Source of the DNA: Prosthecobacter fusiformis | Lineage (GTDB): Bacteria > Verrucomicrobiota > Verrucomicrobiia > Verrucomicrobiales > Verrucomicrobiaceae | Direction: 5' to 3' | NCBI RefSeq assembly: GCF_004364345.1 | Contig: NZ_SOCA01000001.1 | Location: forward strand, 248,001-312,000 | DNA: 64,000 bases | Shown here: positions 26,241-36,623 of the stretch, piece after piece | Numbering within the stretch: position 1 is the stretch's first letter | Layout: each line of letters begins with the position of its first letter | Made by a program: the position numbers and the translations under genes | The notes under the pieces: generated by a model | The model's input: the letters and a program-made list of their open reading frames with translations, nothing else | Told to the model about the DNA's origin: nothing | The model's database searches: none

Positions 26241-26309
26241 GGAAGGAGCGAAATCCTGTTTGTCAAAAACACCGGCAGGCCCTTCACCAGGACCTCCCCG
26301 GCCAGTTCT

Positions 26310-26879
26310 TCACATCTCCAGGAAGTTCCTCAGCAGTTTCTTGCCCTCCTGCGTCAGGATGGATTCTGGATGGAACTGTACCCCATGAATCGGCAGTTCC
26401 TTGTGCTTCAGCCCCATGATCTCGCTCTCATCATCCCCCGCCACCGCCGTGATCTCCAGGCAGTCCGGCAATGTATCCCGCTTGACTAACAAAGAATGAT
26501 ATCGCGTGGCCGTAAACGGCTGCGGCAGATCCTTAAACACCGACTTGCCCGTATGCTCAATGACCGACGTCTTCCCATGCATGAGGCGGCCCGCCCTCAC
26601 CACCTCGCCACCAAACACATGCCCGATGCTCTGATGCCCCAGGCATACTCCCAGCACCGGTGTGCTCTGCCCGAACGTGCGGATCACATCACAACTGATA
26701 CCCGCCTCTTTCGGCGTACAAGGCCCTGGCGAGACACAGATATGGTCCGGCTTCATCTTGGCGATTTCCTCCAGGGTGATCCGGTCATTCCGGTGGATCT
26801 CCATCTGCGCCCCCATCTCGCCAAAGTATTGGACGAGGTTGTAGGTGAAGGAGTCGTAATTGTCGATGATCAAAAGCAT
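26310..26879 (-). CDS. Glutamine amidotransferase of anthranilate/aminodeoxychorismate synthase
   Basis: This 189-residue TrpG/PabA protein supplies ammonia from glutamine to a chorismate-using synthase for tryptophan or folate. The class I triad is visible: Cys79 (GVCLGHQ), His170 and Glu172 (QFHPES). The N-terminal [14 protein letters not shown] is typical. TrpG and PabA cannot be told apart by sequence alone, and in many bacteria one protein serves both. No trpE/pabB or other trp gene is adjacent. It follows radC by 51 bp. Confidence 0.95.
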   Translation of the reverse strand: MLLIIDNYDSFTYNLVQYFGEMGAQMEIHRNDRITLEEIAKMKPDHICVSPGPCTPKEAGISCDVIRTFGQSTPVLGVCLGHQSIGHVFGGEVVRAGRLMHGKTSVIEHTGKSVFKDLPQPFTATRYHSLLVKRDTLPDCLEITAVAGDDESEIMGLKHKELPIHGVQFHPESILTQEGKKLLRNFLEM

Positions 26880-26930
26880 GGCTCTCGAACCATCCGCTCA
26901 CGTCTCCGAAATGCAAGTTTCGCCCTCGAC

Positions 26931-27626
26931 TCAGATCATGCCGTTTTCCCGGAAGCTGAAATACGGCTGCCCCCGGTTCTCCCCAGGCAGGCCGATGATT
27001 ACATGATCCACAAAATTCAGCCCCAAAATCTCCGCCCCCTCCTTCAGCCTCCGCGTCAGCGTCTTGTCCGCCGCGCTCGGGCTCGGATCCCCCGATGGAT
27101 GATTGTGCACCAGTGCGAAACCAAAGGCCTTATGCACAATCGCCACCTGCAAAATCTCGCGCGGATGCGCCACCGATTCATTCACAGTCCCACGAAAAAG
27201 CTCCTCGTCCCTCTGCAAATGCAGCCGGGTATTCACCAGCAGCACCCGCACCGATTCATGCGCCAAGCATTGCATTTCCGCCGCCAGATACCTGTAAATC
27301 AGCTCCGGTGCATTCATCGGCACCTCCCTGGCCCATTCCCGCTCTGCCCGTTTACCGATCTCAAAAGCCGCCGCCAGATGCGCAGCCTTCGCCGGTCCCA
27401 GCGCCCGGGAGGATGCCAGCTCCGCCGGGCTGGTGCGCGAGAGCTGCCTCAACGTGCCCACCTCTCGCAAAAGCCGCTGCGCCACCTGGATCGCATTCTC
27501 CCCCTTCATCCCTGTATTGATAAAGATGGCCAGCAGTTCCGCATCCGTCAGCACCCCCGGCCCCAGCCGCAGCAGGCGCTCACGTGGACGGTCTTCCTCG
27601 GGCAGGTCATGAATACGATGGCTCAT
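26931..27626 (-). CDS. radC: RadC-family JAB/MPN-domain protein
   Basis: The protein has 231 residues. An N-terminal helix-hairpin-helix-like part (about 1-95) precedes the RadC/JAMM domain with HNHPSGD (His174, His176) and Asp187 (SPSAAD), the set of zinc ligands of JAMM metalloproteases. Despite the name, a direct role in DNA repair has been questioned, and its activity is not established. It starts the leftward run with pabA and is divergent from the HupE gene over about 95 bp. Confidence 0.93.
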   Translation of the reverse strand: MSHRIHDLPEEDRPRERLLRLGPGVLTDAELLAIFINTGMKGENAIQVAQRLLREVGTLRQLSRTSPAELASSRALGPAKAAHLAAAFEIGKRAEREWAREVPMNAPELIYRYLAAEMQCLAHESVRVLLVNTRLHLQRDEELFRGTVNESVAHPREILQVAIVHKAFGFALVHNHPSGDPSPSAADKTLTRRLKEGAEILGLNFVDHVIIGLPGENRGQPYFSFRENGMI

Positions 27627-27721
27627 TCCACCTAAAAAGGCGGATGACCCCAGCTCTGAAAAGTGAAAAATGAATACACCGCGCCAATTCCCACCGTTAT
27701 GCTCCCTCCGCCCTGCCCCGA

Positions 27722-28366
27722 ATGCTAAAAAGTATCCATACCCTCCTCATCCTGCCGCTCCTCCTGCTCCTGGGGCTCAATGAGGTTATACCTGCGGATG
27801 GTATCGGCGTATTCGACCTTCAAATCTTCCGTCAGGAACTTGCCTCCGGCTTCAGCCACATCCTGCCCGACGGACTGGACCACATCGCCTTTATACTCGG
27901 TCTATTCTTCCTTTCGCGCACCCTGCCCATCCTGCTCATCCAGACCACTCTCTTTACCCTCGCCCATTCCCTCATGCTCGGCGTGGTTATCCTGACCGGT
28001 TTGAAAGTCCCCAGTCATTGGGTGGAAATCGGCGTCGGCCTCAGCATCGCCATCCTCGCCCTCGAAGGCTTATACCCCACCCGGCTGGAGCGCTGGCGCC
28101 CTCTCATGATCCTCCTCTTTGGAGGTATACACGGCCTCGCCTTTGCCCACAGCCTTATTCAGCAAACCAGCATCCGCACCAGTCCCATCGCCGCCCTGTT
28201 CGGGTTCAATCTCGGTGTCGAACTGGGCCAGCTCGTCCTCATCTTCGGCTTGGTAGCCATCTTCAGCCCCTGGTGGCAGCGCACCTGGTATCATACCCGC
28301 ATCTGCCTCCCCGCCCTCACCCTCATCGCCCTCTCCGGCCTCCTCTGGGCCTGGGACCGCTGGTAA
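27722..28366 (+). CDS. HupE/UreJ-family membrane protein
   Basis: The protein has 214 residues and about six hydrophobic helices. The conserved loop has His46, Asp50-Gly51 and Asp53-His54 (HILPDGLDHIAF), the metal-binding pattern of the HupE/UreJ nickel/cobalt permease family. No hydrogenase or urease gene is in the window, so nickel or cobalt transport is inference; the adenosyltransferase 17 kb away gives only a weak hint of cobalt use. The stop lies 6 bp from the convergent tRNA gene. Confidence 0.85.
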   Translation: MLKSIHTLLILPLLLLLGLNEVIPADGIGVFDLQIFRQELASGFSHILPDGLDHIAFILGLFFLSRTLPILLIQTTLFTLAHSLMLGVVILTGLKVPSHWVEIGVGLSIAILALEGLYPTRLERWRPLMILLFGGIHGLAFAHSLIQQTSIRTSPIAALFGFNLGVELGQLVLIFGLVAIFSPWWQRTWYHTRICLPALTLIALSGLLWAWDRW

Positions 28367-28371
28367 CAAAG

Positions 28372-28445
28372 CGCGCCCGGCTGGATTCGAACCAGCGACC
28401 ATCGGATTAGAAATCCGGTGCTCTAATCCACTGAGCTACGGGCGC
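28372..28445 (-). tRNA. tRNA-Arg (anticodon UCU)
   Basis: The full cloverleaf can be drawn on the minus strand. The acceptor stem GCGCCCG/CGGGCGC is perfect, the D-stem is GCTC/GAGC, the anticodon loop TTTCTAA gives anticodon UCU, and the T-arm is GCTGG-TTCGAAT-CCAGC. The anticodon stem has one C-A mismatch at pair 27-43. The discriminator base is G, and the 3' CCA is not encoded. It reads AGA codons. Confidence 0.95.
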
Positions 28446-28564
28446 TTCCACTTGATGTGGCATGGGTTTAGCTGCTTTCTGATGGGTTTGCAACTGGCTT
28501 TACCTGGCATTGCTGAGCCGTTTCATGGACGCTGCTATTGAGTGTGAGTAAATCCCAAGAGGTA

Positions 28565-31500
28565 TCACTGAGTTTCATCCAAGACGGTCAGGCCACTGAG
28601 GACTGGCGATGTCTTGATGGTCTGACCGGGTTCAGGGAGTTTGGGAAGGAGGAAGTAACCCATGGCACTGTAGGCGCTACCATCCCAGACGATGATGCCT
28701 TGATACTTGGCAGTGCGCACCAGTGCGGAGTTAGCATTGGGAAGGGTGAAGGCACCAATGAAGGCCCCTGAAGGACTGGAGGCGAGGGCGAAGTTGACCT
28801 TGTAGGGATTAGGGTTGGGCGAGATTCGGGTATTGTAGGCGATTACTTTGACACTCTGGGTGATGCCTTTGGTCTTGGTATTGCGAATGCTGAAGATGTG
28901 CGGGGTGATGTCGCCAGGATTAAGGCCTCCATCGCTGAAGTTGATGCGGGCTTTATTATCGTAATTGGTTAGGCCCATGACCACACCGCCGGACACAGGT
29001 GCTTTGTATTTGCCGCCCGCAAGGTCGAGTGCCATGGAGGGGAATCCGGGGCGGTAGGCTTGATCGCTGGACGTCTTAGGCGCGACGCCTTTGTTCCAAG
29101 TCGCGCTTCCAGTGAAGGTGTTGTTGGCGAAGGCCCCGGCAGGAACTGCGGTGATGGTGCCCATCCCAACGAGCGAGCCAATGCTGGGCTTAAATGGGGC
29201 AAAGAACACCACCTGGCCTGAAGGTCCGGCAAAGCCAGCCGTGGTGTAGGCCAAGCCATCGGCAGTGCGGCCGGTAACGGAGAGTTTACCGTCCTCGGCA
29301 ACGTTGAAGCTGCCAAAGCCATTCCCTTGCGGGCAGTCGATATCACCGATGTTGGTAGGGGTGAGATCGAGGCCAAAGGTGTAGTAGCCGACGTAGTCTG
29401 TGGCTTTCAGTCCACTCTTGCTCCATTTGTTGCGAATGCCGTCGATGAGTGCTGTGTCGGCTTTGGCGGGATCCAGCAGGCTTCCAGTCAATAAATTATT
29501 TGTTAGGCCTAAAACGAAGTTCAGGTCCAGAGATGGAAGGCCTTTGCGAGTGAAAAAAGTCCTACCTCTAACGCTGCTAACCACTGGCGAAGGGCCGCTG
29601 GTATCGATGTCCACCATGAGGTTTCCCTTAATGGCCAGCGAGGTGCCGCTGAGCAGGAGCTTGCCCGTGTAGTTGCCAGTGGAGGTGACGGTCAGATCCA
29701 AGCGCGCGCCAAGATTATCGCCCACACCCGGACGCCGTTCCATCACGCCCAGCCAGGTGCCCTGCACGGTGGGCGGCAGACCAAGGATGGTGATCTTACT
29801 ATTGACCTTGGTGCTGGTGCCAGCGGAGTTGGTCGCGGTGATAGTGATGGCCTTGTCTGTCACCCCGACAGTGCAATCGCCACTGATCACTCCGGTGGTA
29901 GCATCCAGCTTTAACCCAGTAGGCAGGCCGGTGACAGAGAAGCTTTTCGGGGCTTTGAGAGGATCATCGTTAAACTCGATCACATGCAAATACGAGCCGC
30001 CCACAACGCCGGGCGGCAGCGCAGTGATGGGGGTGATTTCGGGCTTCGAAGTCGGTACAGTGAGCCTGAACTCACCACTGGTTAGGCTGTCTATTCCAGA
30101 CTTGCTGACGATGCAGGTGTAAACAGCCGCATCCGCGGTGGTGAGCTTGCTCAAGGAGAGTGTCTTGGTCTTCGCGGGGGTGATCACGGTCACACCTTTG
30201 TACCATTGAAATCCAAGACCCACGCCACCGGTATTGACTGTGAAAGTGATCTTAGAACCCACGGCCAGAGAAGCGTACTTCGGCGTGGTGTCCACCACGT
30301 ATAGATCGACCTTGGCGCTGGGCTTGGTGCCTATCGGGTTGGTCACATCGACTGTGTAGTTGTTAGCCGCAGTCAAGGGCGTGTTTAGAATGCTGTAGCT
30401 GGCTGACGTGGCTCCGCTGATTTTGGCACCGTTCTTTTTCCATTGATAGGTCAGCGGGCCGGTCCCAGTGGCTGTGACACTGAGGGTGGTGGTGCTGCCC
30501 ATCGCGACAATTTTTGACTGCGGCTGTGTGACGATAACCACGGCCACATCACCATCCTGCAACGTGATGGTATGAACGGTGCTGCCCCCCAGGGTGGCTC
30601 CTGCTGAAGGTGGGTTCAGGGTCACAATGAGGGTCTTTTCCACCTCGGGTATCAGGTCGTTGCGAATGGGAATGGTTATACGTCCCACCATCTGACCCGC
30701 CACGAAAGACAGCGACGAAGCCGGTGCCGTATAATCCCCTGTGGAGCCTGGCGTGGCGGTGCCGGTGATGATGAAGGGAAGGTCAAAAGAAACGGGCGCA
30801 GGTGCACTGAGGGCTACCATTATGACAGCGGTTCCGTCGCATTCTTTCACTGTGGAGCTGGTGCTCTCAAAGGCTACCGTCACGGGAGGGGCGGTGCCTG
30901 TGGTGGTGAAGGTGCGCATGCCGCCGGAGCGCTGGCCAAATGGATTGCTGCCCACCAATTGATAATAATAAGTCGTACCCTCTGTTAGGCCAGTCACAGG
31001 TACAGCCAAAGGCACATCGTCAGTGCCGTCGCCCATGACCGTCACGCTGGTCAGCACGGCGCCAACCATGTCCAGGCGGGGTGAATAACGGAACCAAGCG
31101 GTGGTGGCCAGTTCACGGGGATTGATGATGCCATTGAGCGTGGCACCGCTGCCGGTGACGGATGTTGCGGCATTGGTTTGCACCTTCATCACGGGTGGCA
31201 AATCGAGTTTCCAAAGGCTGTTATTGTGGCTGGTGCCGCTGCCGCCACCAAACACCCAGACATCACCGCCGGTATCCGCGGCTGCGGAGGCGCTGCGAAG
31301 AGATCCTGGAGTATTGCTCGGCGCACCAATTCCGAAGTCTCCGTAGATTGGCTTGATGAAGGCGAGGGAGCTAGAGCCTTTTATCCAGGTCCACTGATTG
31401 GTATCAGGCAGGTAGCGCCAGATATCATCACGTACTGCCCGGCCATCACCACCGAAGAAGCACAGAGCACCTTCGGCATCCACCCAAGGGGAGGCACCTG

Positions 31501-34500
31501 CACGCGCTGCGGGATCGTTGGTGGCCGCAGGGATGCCCAGTGTACCGTAGTTGCCTAAAGAGTCCGTCTGGGTCTCGCCGCGCACCCAGGTCCACAGATT
31601 GGCGGAAGGATCATATTTCCAGAGGTCATTGAGATCCCCTGCCCCGCCAGTGAGGCCGATGCCATTGCCGCCAAAAAGCCAGAACATGCCATTTTTATCC
31701 ACCCAGGCGGAAGCGTCACTGCGTGAACCAGGGATCGTGCTAGCAGTCGCGACTCCCTGGGCACCATAAGTCCCCACAGCTTTGATGGTGCTGGGTCCCT
31801 TCATCCACGTCCACTCCTGAGTGGTGATGTTGTACTTCCACAGATCATTGAGTGTGCCGCTAGACTTGGTGGTGGCTCCATAACCAGTGCCGCCAAAGAG
31901 CCAGAGATTACCCAGGGTATCCACCCAAGTGGCTGCGCCGCTGCGCGCGCCGGGAACATTGGCCGGCTGGGGTGAACCTTGAGTACCATAGACACCCGGG
32001 GCCTTGATCGTTTTACTGCCGCCCATCCAGGTCCATTGAGTCAAACTGGGGGAATATTTCCAAAGGTCATTCAAGAGGCCATTGCCTGATGCCGTGCTGT
32101 CCAGGCCAGTGCCGCCAAAGAGCCAGAGGTCACCGGCAGAGTCTATCCAGGTACTTCCACCGGTGCGTGCACCAGGAATGTTATCTGCGGCGGCAACCCC
32201 CAGCGTGCCGTAGGTGCCTTTGGTCTTGGTCGTTTTACTGCCGCCTAACCAAGTCCATGTTTGCGTGGTGAGATTGCAACGCCACAGGTCATTGAGCAAG
32301 CCGGTGTTCTTGCTGTCTCCACAACCGGTGCCGCCGAAGACCCACAGCATGCTGGAGCCTGGTAAAGACCACGTGGCCTGGCCGCTGCGCGAGCCCACCA
32401 CACCGATGGAGTTGGGTCCAGCGATGTTATAGGTACCGGGCTGATTCACCACGGAGTATCCCGCCATCCATGACCAATGGGATGGCTGCCGAACCACCAT
32501 CAGAGTCACCGTGGTCACATTGGAGTCGAAGCCGCCGTCATTGACCAAGTAGGTAAACTTATCTGCCCCGAGAAAATTATCGTCTGGCAAATAGCTGTAG
32601 GTGCCGTCTTCATTGATCGTCACCGTGCCGTGCTCAGGCTCGTCTTCCAACGTATAAGTCAGCGCATCTCCATCCGGATCATAGGCCTGCAAGGCCACAT
32701 GCAGAAGGTCATTTTCCTTACCCATATCTGCCTGATCCAGAGCGATGGGTGGCTCAGAAACTGGATCGACAGTGAGAACAAAGGTGACGACGGCGCGGTT
32801 CCCTGAGCCATCGGCAGCCTCCACGAAAATAGTGGCTACGCCTGAACGATCTGCCGCTGGTGTGAGGGTGATGGTACGGTTGCCGTCCGAACCGCCGAAA
32901 ACGATGTTCTCATCGGGAATCAAATCCGGATTTTCAGAGGTGCCGCTCAGCGTCACTGCGGACGCTGGACCATCCTCATCCGCGACAGTGAAGGCAATGG
33001 GTCCCACTGGAGTGTCCTCATCGGTAGATTGATCAGGGATCAAGCTGATCATGGGAGCACCGTCTGAACCGGTCAGAGTGATTTGGAAAGGATTTTCATC
33101 ACTGTCGTTGTTGCCTATGGAAAGCGTGGCCGAGCGGGAACCGCCATCTCTCGGTTGATAGGTGACGGTAAATGTGGTGGTTAATCCCACGCCCACCGTG
33201 TTTGTTACTGGTGCAGAAATGATGAAGTCATCAGGATGGGCTCCGCCCTTCGTGAAGGTTTGCAGGGAGAGGCTTCCTGAACCTGTATTCCTGATCGTGA
33301 AGGTCTTGGCCGCACTGGTCGTTGTCGGTGCCTGAATGCCAAAAGAAATGCTGGCAATGCCGCTGGTGAGATCTTGATCTGACGGATACTCGACAGCAAT
33401 CTCCGGCGACAAACCGGTGCCTGTACCCTGGATGTCGAAGGTGTAGGGATTTTCGTCGCTGTCATCGTTTTGGATGCTCAGTGTAGCGCTACGCAGGCCC
33501 GTGGCAGCAGGGGCAAAGGTAACCTGAAAGGTCGTGCTGCCACTGGCGGCGATTGATGCACCCGGCTGTGTCGTTACGGAAAAGTCTGCCGCATGGGTGC
33601 CGCTCACCGCTACCTTGGGGGAGCCCGTGAGGTTCAGCACGGCACTGCCAGAATTGGCAATCGTGAAGGTCCGCAACAGTGACCCGCCAGGGGTGGCCAC
33701 ATCACCAAAGTCCGTGTGATCCGCCGTGGTGGGTGCATCTGACCCATTTGCGATTTCGACGCTGTTTCCTGAAACGGCGATCTCCGGTGTGACTGCCGTG
33801 CCTGTGCCCTGGATGCTGAAGTTGTAAGGATTTTCGTTGCTATCATCATTGGTTATACTCAACGTGGCTGTGCGCAGGCCCGAAGCGCTGGGATCAAAGA
33901 TCACTTCAAAGGTCGTGCTATTGTTACTGGCCACGGGAGAGGATGGCTGCACTGACACGGTGAAGTCCCCTGCATGGGAACCGCCTACCACCACCTTCGG
34001 TGTACCGCTGAGGTTTAGCTCCAGGGGGCCGGTATTCTCAATGGTAAACATCCGCTCCACCGTACCGTCCTCTACGGTGGTGCTGCCGAATTCTGTGTTA
34101 TCCGCCTCGGCTGGCGAGGTATCACCATCGGTGATGACGTTGCCGCTTCCCGAGACCTCAATCTCCGGACCCGGAACTGCGGTGGAAATGATGACCACCT
34201 TGTTTTGGAAGCCCGTTCCCAAAATAACACGCTCGCCCAAGGGATCGAAGTCATTATGAATATAAGTTCTGCCGAAATAGGTGTTGGAGGTTGATGGCTG
34301 ACCACTCACTGCCATATCCCCGCGAACGTAGGTGAGGGCTCCCTCAAAAAAGTTATAGTAGGGGCTGTACAAGAGGTATCCACCGTTAGAAAAGGCTTCA
34401 ATGCCGTCAGCAGGCAGATTATCATATTCCGTAGCTCCGATAATGGAGTTACTCGCAGTGACGACGCCGGTTGTACCCGTGCTGCCATTACCCCAAGTCG

Positions 34501-36331
34501 CGGCCCCCACCCAACCGACACCGGTGGCAGGGTTGGTCCAGGATGGACTGCCAAAGGCATAGTTGCCATTGGCTAAGGCAACGGCCCCGCGTTCTCCAAC
34601 TGCATCATCCGCAGTAACGCCGATCATTGAATTTGCAGCCGTCACCAAACCCTGAGTGGTGGTGCCATCGCCTTTACACCATGTCACAGCACCGACATTC
34701 GCCACGGGTCCGGCTGGATTGTCCCACGATGGACTGCTCACAACATAATTGCCATTGGTCAAAAGGCTGGCCCCAAATCCTGAACCCACTCTATCGCCAG
34801 ACGACCCGCCAATCAACGAGTTGGCAGCGCTGACCGCCCCGCTTCTGCCTGTGGTGCCGTTGCACCAAGTCACCGCTCCCACATCCGCAGCCGGGCCTAC
34901 TGGATTGTCCCAAAGAGAGCTGCACACGACATAGTTGCCATCCGGAAGCGCGGTGAGAGCGAGGATGCTGCCCCCCGCTATTCGATCATCGTTCGTGCTG
35001 CCAGTGAGTGAATTGCCCGATGTTACCAGGCCCACGGTGGTGCCGTCGCCTTTGCACCAAGTCACCGCGCCAACATCCGTCACCGGTCCGGAAGGATTGT
35101 CCCACGTTGGACTGGCCACCACATAATGGCCATTTGCCAGAGGCGTGACGCCAGTAAAACTCCCGGACGTTCCCACATTGTCGCCGCTCCTGCCGCCGAT
35201 CAAGGCATTGGATGCGGAAACCTCCCCCACCGTACCGCCACTGCCATTCCCCCAAATCACAGCGCCCACATCCGCCACCGGCCCGGTCGGATTATCCCAA
35301 CCCGGCAGCGCGATCACATAGTGGCCCGTCGTCAGTGGCACCACAGCCATGTAAGAGCTGTCGTGCTCGCTCGTGCCAACGATGGAATTGCTGGAGGAAA
35401 CCACGCCCACGGTGCCTCCCAGGCCATTGCACCAAGTCGTTGCACCTGCATTGCTCTTGGCACCCGAGGGATTATCCCATGTCACAGTTCTAACCACATA
35501 ATTCCCATTAGTCAAAGGCATAACTTGACTGCCTACCCCATCGGATGTGGAGCCGCCGATCAAAGAATTGGAAGCCGTGATCAGCCCCACCGTACTGCCT
35601 GCGCCATTGCACCAGGTCACCGCCCCCACGTTTAAAATGGAGCCTGAAGGATTATCCCAACCCGGACAAGCCACAACATAGTTTCCATTGGAAAGCACCG
35701 CGATCTTTGGCTGGTTGCCATCATCTTTTTTACCCCCCACCAAAGAATTGCTGGGTGAGACCAAGCCCACAGTGACACCGCCAGCATCACACCAGGTATA
35801 GGCACCTACCTTGGTTACGGGACCGACGGGGTTATTCCATTCTGAACTGGCTACGACATACCTGCCGTTGGCCAATGCACACACTCCAGAGGCATTAATG
35901 GCTGCGCCCACAGCATCGTTGGCGCTGCCACCGACGAGTGAATTGCTAGCGGAAACGGTATTGGAAGAGAAGCCCGTGGTACTATTGCCCCAGGTCACGG
36001 CGCCGTTATTGCCATTCCAGCTCGAGCTAATGACAACAAAGTTACCATCACTCAATATGACAATGCCCCCACTGCCCACCTGATCATCGGTATTGCTGCC
36101 GGTGAGGGTGCTGATCACGTCCAAAGTCGCTCCATCGATCAGATAGGCTGCTCCCGCCTTGGTGGCCCCGCCAGGAATGCCATAGCTAGGGTCTGTCACC
36201 ACAATGTTTCCATTTGGCAAGACTTTGACATAAGAACCAAAAGCCACACTGCCTGGGGGGCCGGTGAGATCCGTCGTCGCCAATGCAGGAAAGGAGAGAA
36301 GCAGGGAGACAAAAAGGAGGAGATTTTTCAT
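28565..36331 (-). CDS. Giant secreted surface protein (repeat, HYDIN, kelch, Calx-beta, Ig modules)
   Basis: The protein has 2588 residues from the ATG at 36331 (MKNLLLFVSLLLSFPALA, signal peptide); a longer in-frame start precedes it by 24 codons. Approximate layout: nine ~70-residue repeats with WDNP and VGAVTWCNG signatures (30-690); three choice-of-anchor/HYDIN-type modules (723-1090); cadherin/VCBS-like modules (1095-1280); about six kelch repeats with LWLFGGTG and LNDLWKY (1284-1710); an FN3-like module (1712-1810); Calx-beta (1815-1930); two Ig-like modules (1930-2093); a putative-Ig module (2095-2185); and a C-terminal ~400 residues. No transmembrane anchor or PEP-CTERM motif is visible at its end. 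Probably adhesion or matrix; inference. Confidence 0.78.
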   Translation of the reverse strand: MKNLLLFVSLLLSFPALATTDLTGPPGSVAFGSYVKVLPNGNIVVTDPSYGIPGGATKAGAAYLIDGATLDVISTLTGSNTDDQVGSGGIVILSDGNFVVISSSWNGNNGAVTWGNSTTGFSSNTVSASNSLVGGSANDAVGAAINASGVCALANGRYVVASSEWNNPVGPVTKVGAYTWCDAGGVTVGLVSPSNSLVGGKKDDGNQPKIAVLSNGNYVVACPGWDNPSGSILNVGAVTWCNGAGSTVGLITASNSLIGGSTSDGVGSQVMPLTNGNYVVRTVTWDNPSGAKSNAGATTWCNGLGGTVGVVSSSNSIVGTSEHDSSYMAVVPLTTGHYVIALPGWDNPTGPVADVGAVIWGNGSGGTVGEVSASNALIGGRSGDNVGTSGSFTGVTPLANGHYVVASPTWDNPSGPVTDVGAVTWCKGDGTTVGLVTSGNSLTGSTNDDRIAGGSILALTALPDGNYVVCSSLWDNPVGPAADVGAVTWCNGTTGRSGAVSAANSLIGGSSGDRVGSGFGASLLTNGNYVVSSPSWDNPAGPVANVGAVTWCKGDGTTTQGLVTAANSMIGVTADDAVGERGAVALANGNYAFGSPSWTNPATGVGWVGAATWGNGSTGTTGVVTASNSIIGATEYDNLPADGIEAFSNGGYLLYSPYYNFFEGALTYVRGDMAVSGQPSTSNTYFGRTYIHNDFDPLGERVILGTGFQNKVVIISTAVPGPEIEVSGSGNVITDGDTSPAEADNTEFGSTTVEDGTVERMFTIENTGPLELNLSGTPKVVVGGSHAGDFTVSVQPSSPVASNNSTTFEVIFDPSASGLRTATLSITNDDSNENPYNFSIQGTGTAVTPEIAVSGNSVEIANGSDAPTTADHTDFGDVATPGGSLLRTFTIANSGSAVLNLTGSPKVAVSGTHAADFSVTTQPGASIAASGSTTFQVTFAPAATGLRSATLSIQNDDSDENPYTFDIQGTGTGLSPEIAVEYPSDQDLTSGIASISFGIQAPTTTSAAKTFTIRNTGSGSLSLQTFTKGGAHPDDFIISAPVTNTVGVGLTTTFTVTYQPRDGGSRSATLSIGNNDSDENPFQITLTGSDGAPMISLIPDQSTDEDTPVGPIAFTVADEDGPASAVTLSGTSENPDLIPDENIVFGGSDGNRTITLTPAADRSGVATIFVEAADGSGNRAVVTFVLTVDPVSEPPIALDQADMGKENDLLHVALQAYDPDGDALTYTLEDEPEHGTVTINEDGTYSYLPDDNFLGADKFTYLVNDGGFDSNVTTVTLMVVRQPSHWSWMAGYSVVNQPGTYNIAGPNSIGVVGSRSGQATWSLPGSSMLWVFGGTGCGDSKNTGLLNDLWRCNLTTQTWTWLGGSKTTKTKGTYGTLGVAAADNIPGARTGGSTWIDSAGDLWLFGGTGLDSTASGNGLLNDLWKYSPSLTQWTWMGGSKTIKAPGVYGTQGSPQPANVPGARSGAATWVDTLGNLWLFGGTGYGATTKSSGTLNDLWKYNITTQEWTWMKGPSTIKAVGTYGAQGVATASTIPGSRSDASAWVDKNGMFWLFGGNGIGLTGGAGDLNDLWKYDPSANLWTWVRGETQTDSLGNYGTLGIPAATNDPAARAGASPWVDAEGALCFFGGDGRAVRDDIWRYLPDTNQWTWIKGSSSLAFIKPIYGDFGIGAPSNTPGSLRSASAAADTGGDVWVFGGGSGTSHNNSLWKLDLPPVMKVQTNAATSVTGSGATLNGIINPRELATTAWFRYSPRLDMVGAVLTSVTVMGDGTDDVPLAVPVTGLTEGTTYYYQLVGSNPFGQRSGGMRTFTTTGTAPPVTVAFESTSSTVKECDGTAVIMVALSAPAPVSFDLPFIITGTATPGSTGDYTAPASSLSFVAGQMVGRITIPIRNDLIPEVEKTLIVTLNPPSAGATLGGSTVHTITLQDGDVAVVIVTQPQSKIVAMGSTTTLSVTATGTGPLTYQWKKNGAKISGATSASYSILNTPLTAANNYTVDVTNPIGTKPSAKVDLYVVDTTPKYASLAVGSKITFTVNTGGVGLGFQWYKGVTVITPAKTKTLSLSKLTTADAAVYTCIVSKSGIDSLTSGEFRLTVPTSKPEITPITALPPGVVGGSYLHVIEFNDDPLKAPKSFSVTGLPTGLKLDATTGVISGDCTVGVTDKAITITATNSAGTSTKVNSKITILGLPPTVQGTWLGVMERRPGVGDNLGARLDLTVTSTGNYTGKLLLSGTSLAIKGNLMVDIDTSGPSPVVSSVRGRTFFTRKGLPSLDLNFVLGLTNNLLTGSLLDPAKADTALIDGIRNKWSKSGLKATDYVGYYTFGLDLTPTNIGDIDCPQGNGFGSFNVAEDGKLSVTGRTADGLAYTTAGFAGPSGQVVFFAPFKPSIGSLVGMGTITAVPAGAFANNTFTGSATWNKGVAPKTSSDQAYRPGFPSMALDLAGGKYKAPVSGGVVMGLTNYDNKARINFSDGGLNPGDITPHIFSIRNTKTKGITQSVKVIAYNTRISPNPNPYKVNFALASSPSGAFIGAFTLPNANSALVRTAKYQGIIVWDGSAYSAMGYFLLPKLPEPGQTIKTSPVLSGLTVLDETQ

Positions 36332-36623
36332 AGGCGCGGCTAGACGTAAACTGCTCAAAGCGAGACTCGACCAGCCAGAGGGAGACCGGCCAAAGCACGC
36401 CATTCACTTCCCCGGCTTCGTAGGAATCCGGGAATTGTCATGTCAGACTGGATGAAATGGGTGCAAGACTCCCTGAATCCGGCAGCATGGGAGGATTTCT
36501 CTTGTCCATTGGCTCCATGCGCATTTCATTTAGCTGCGCCTAGCGGCTTCTTCACGTGTGGCACGAATTCAGCTTCTTCCCTTTTCCACTCCTACTTAGT
36601 CTGCTTTTTCCAGGTCGCCTGGC
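36332..36623. other. Divergent intergenic region
   Basis: The 292 bp separate the start of the leftward giant gene from the start of the rightward LytTR regulator and presumably hold both promoters. No clear -10/-35 pair, palindrome or small ORF was seen. A cAACGCTGGGAAT-like direct repeat, the usual LytTR site, was not found here. Confidence 0.35.

Noticed and set aside
26496-27635. A 379-codon rightward frame across pabA and radC
   Set aside because: It overlaps two certain genes on the other strand and looks like biased shadow sequence (many Arg, His, Gln).
28372-28445. tRNA-Arg as an integration site of an island
   Set aside because: No integrase and no repeat of the tRNA 3' end were seen nearby.
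34250-36100. Repeated DNA that could be taken for a CRISPR or a tandem-repeat locus
   Set aside because: The units are about 200 bp, in frame and encode the WDNP repeats of the giant protein.
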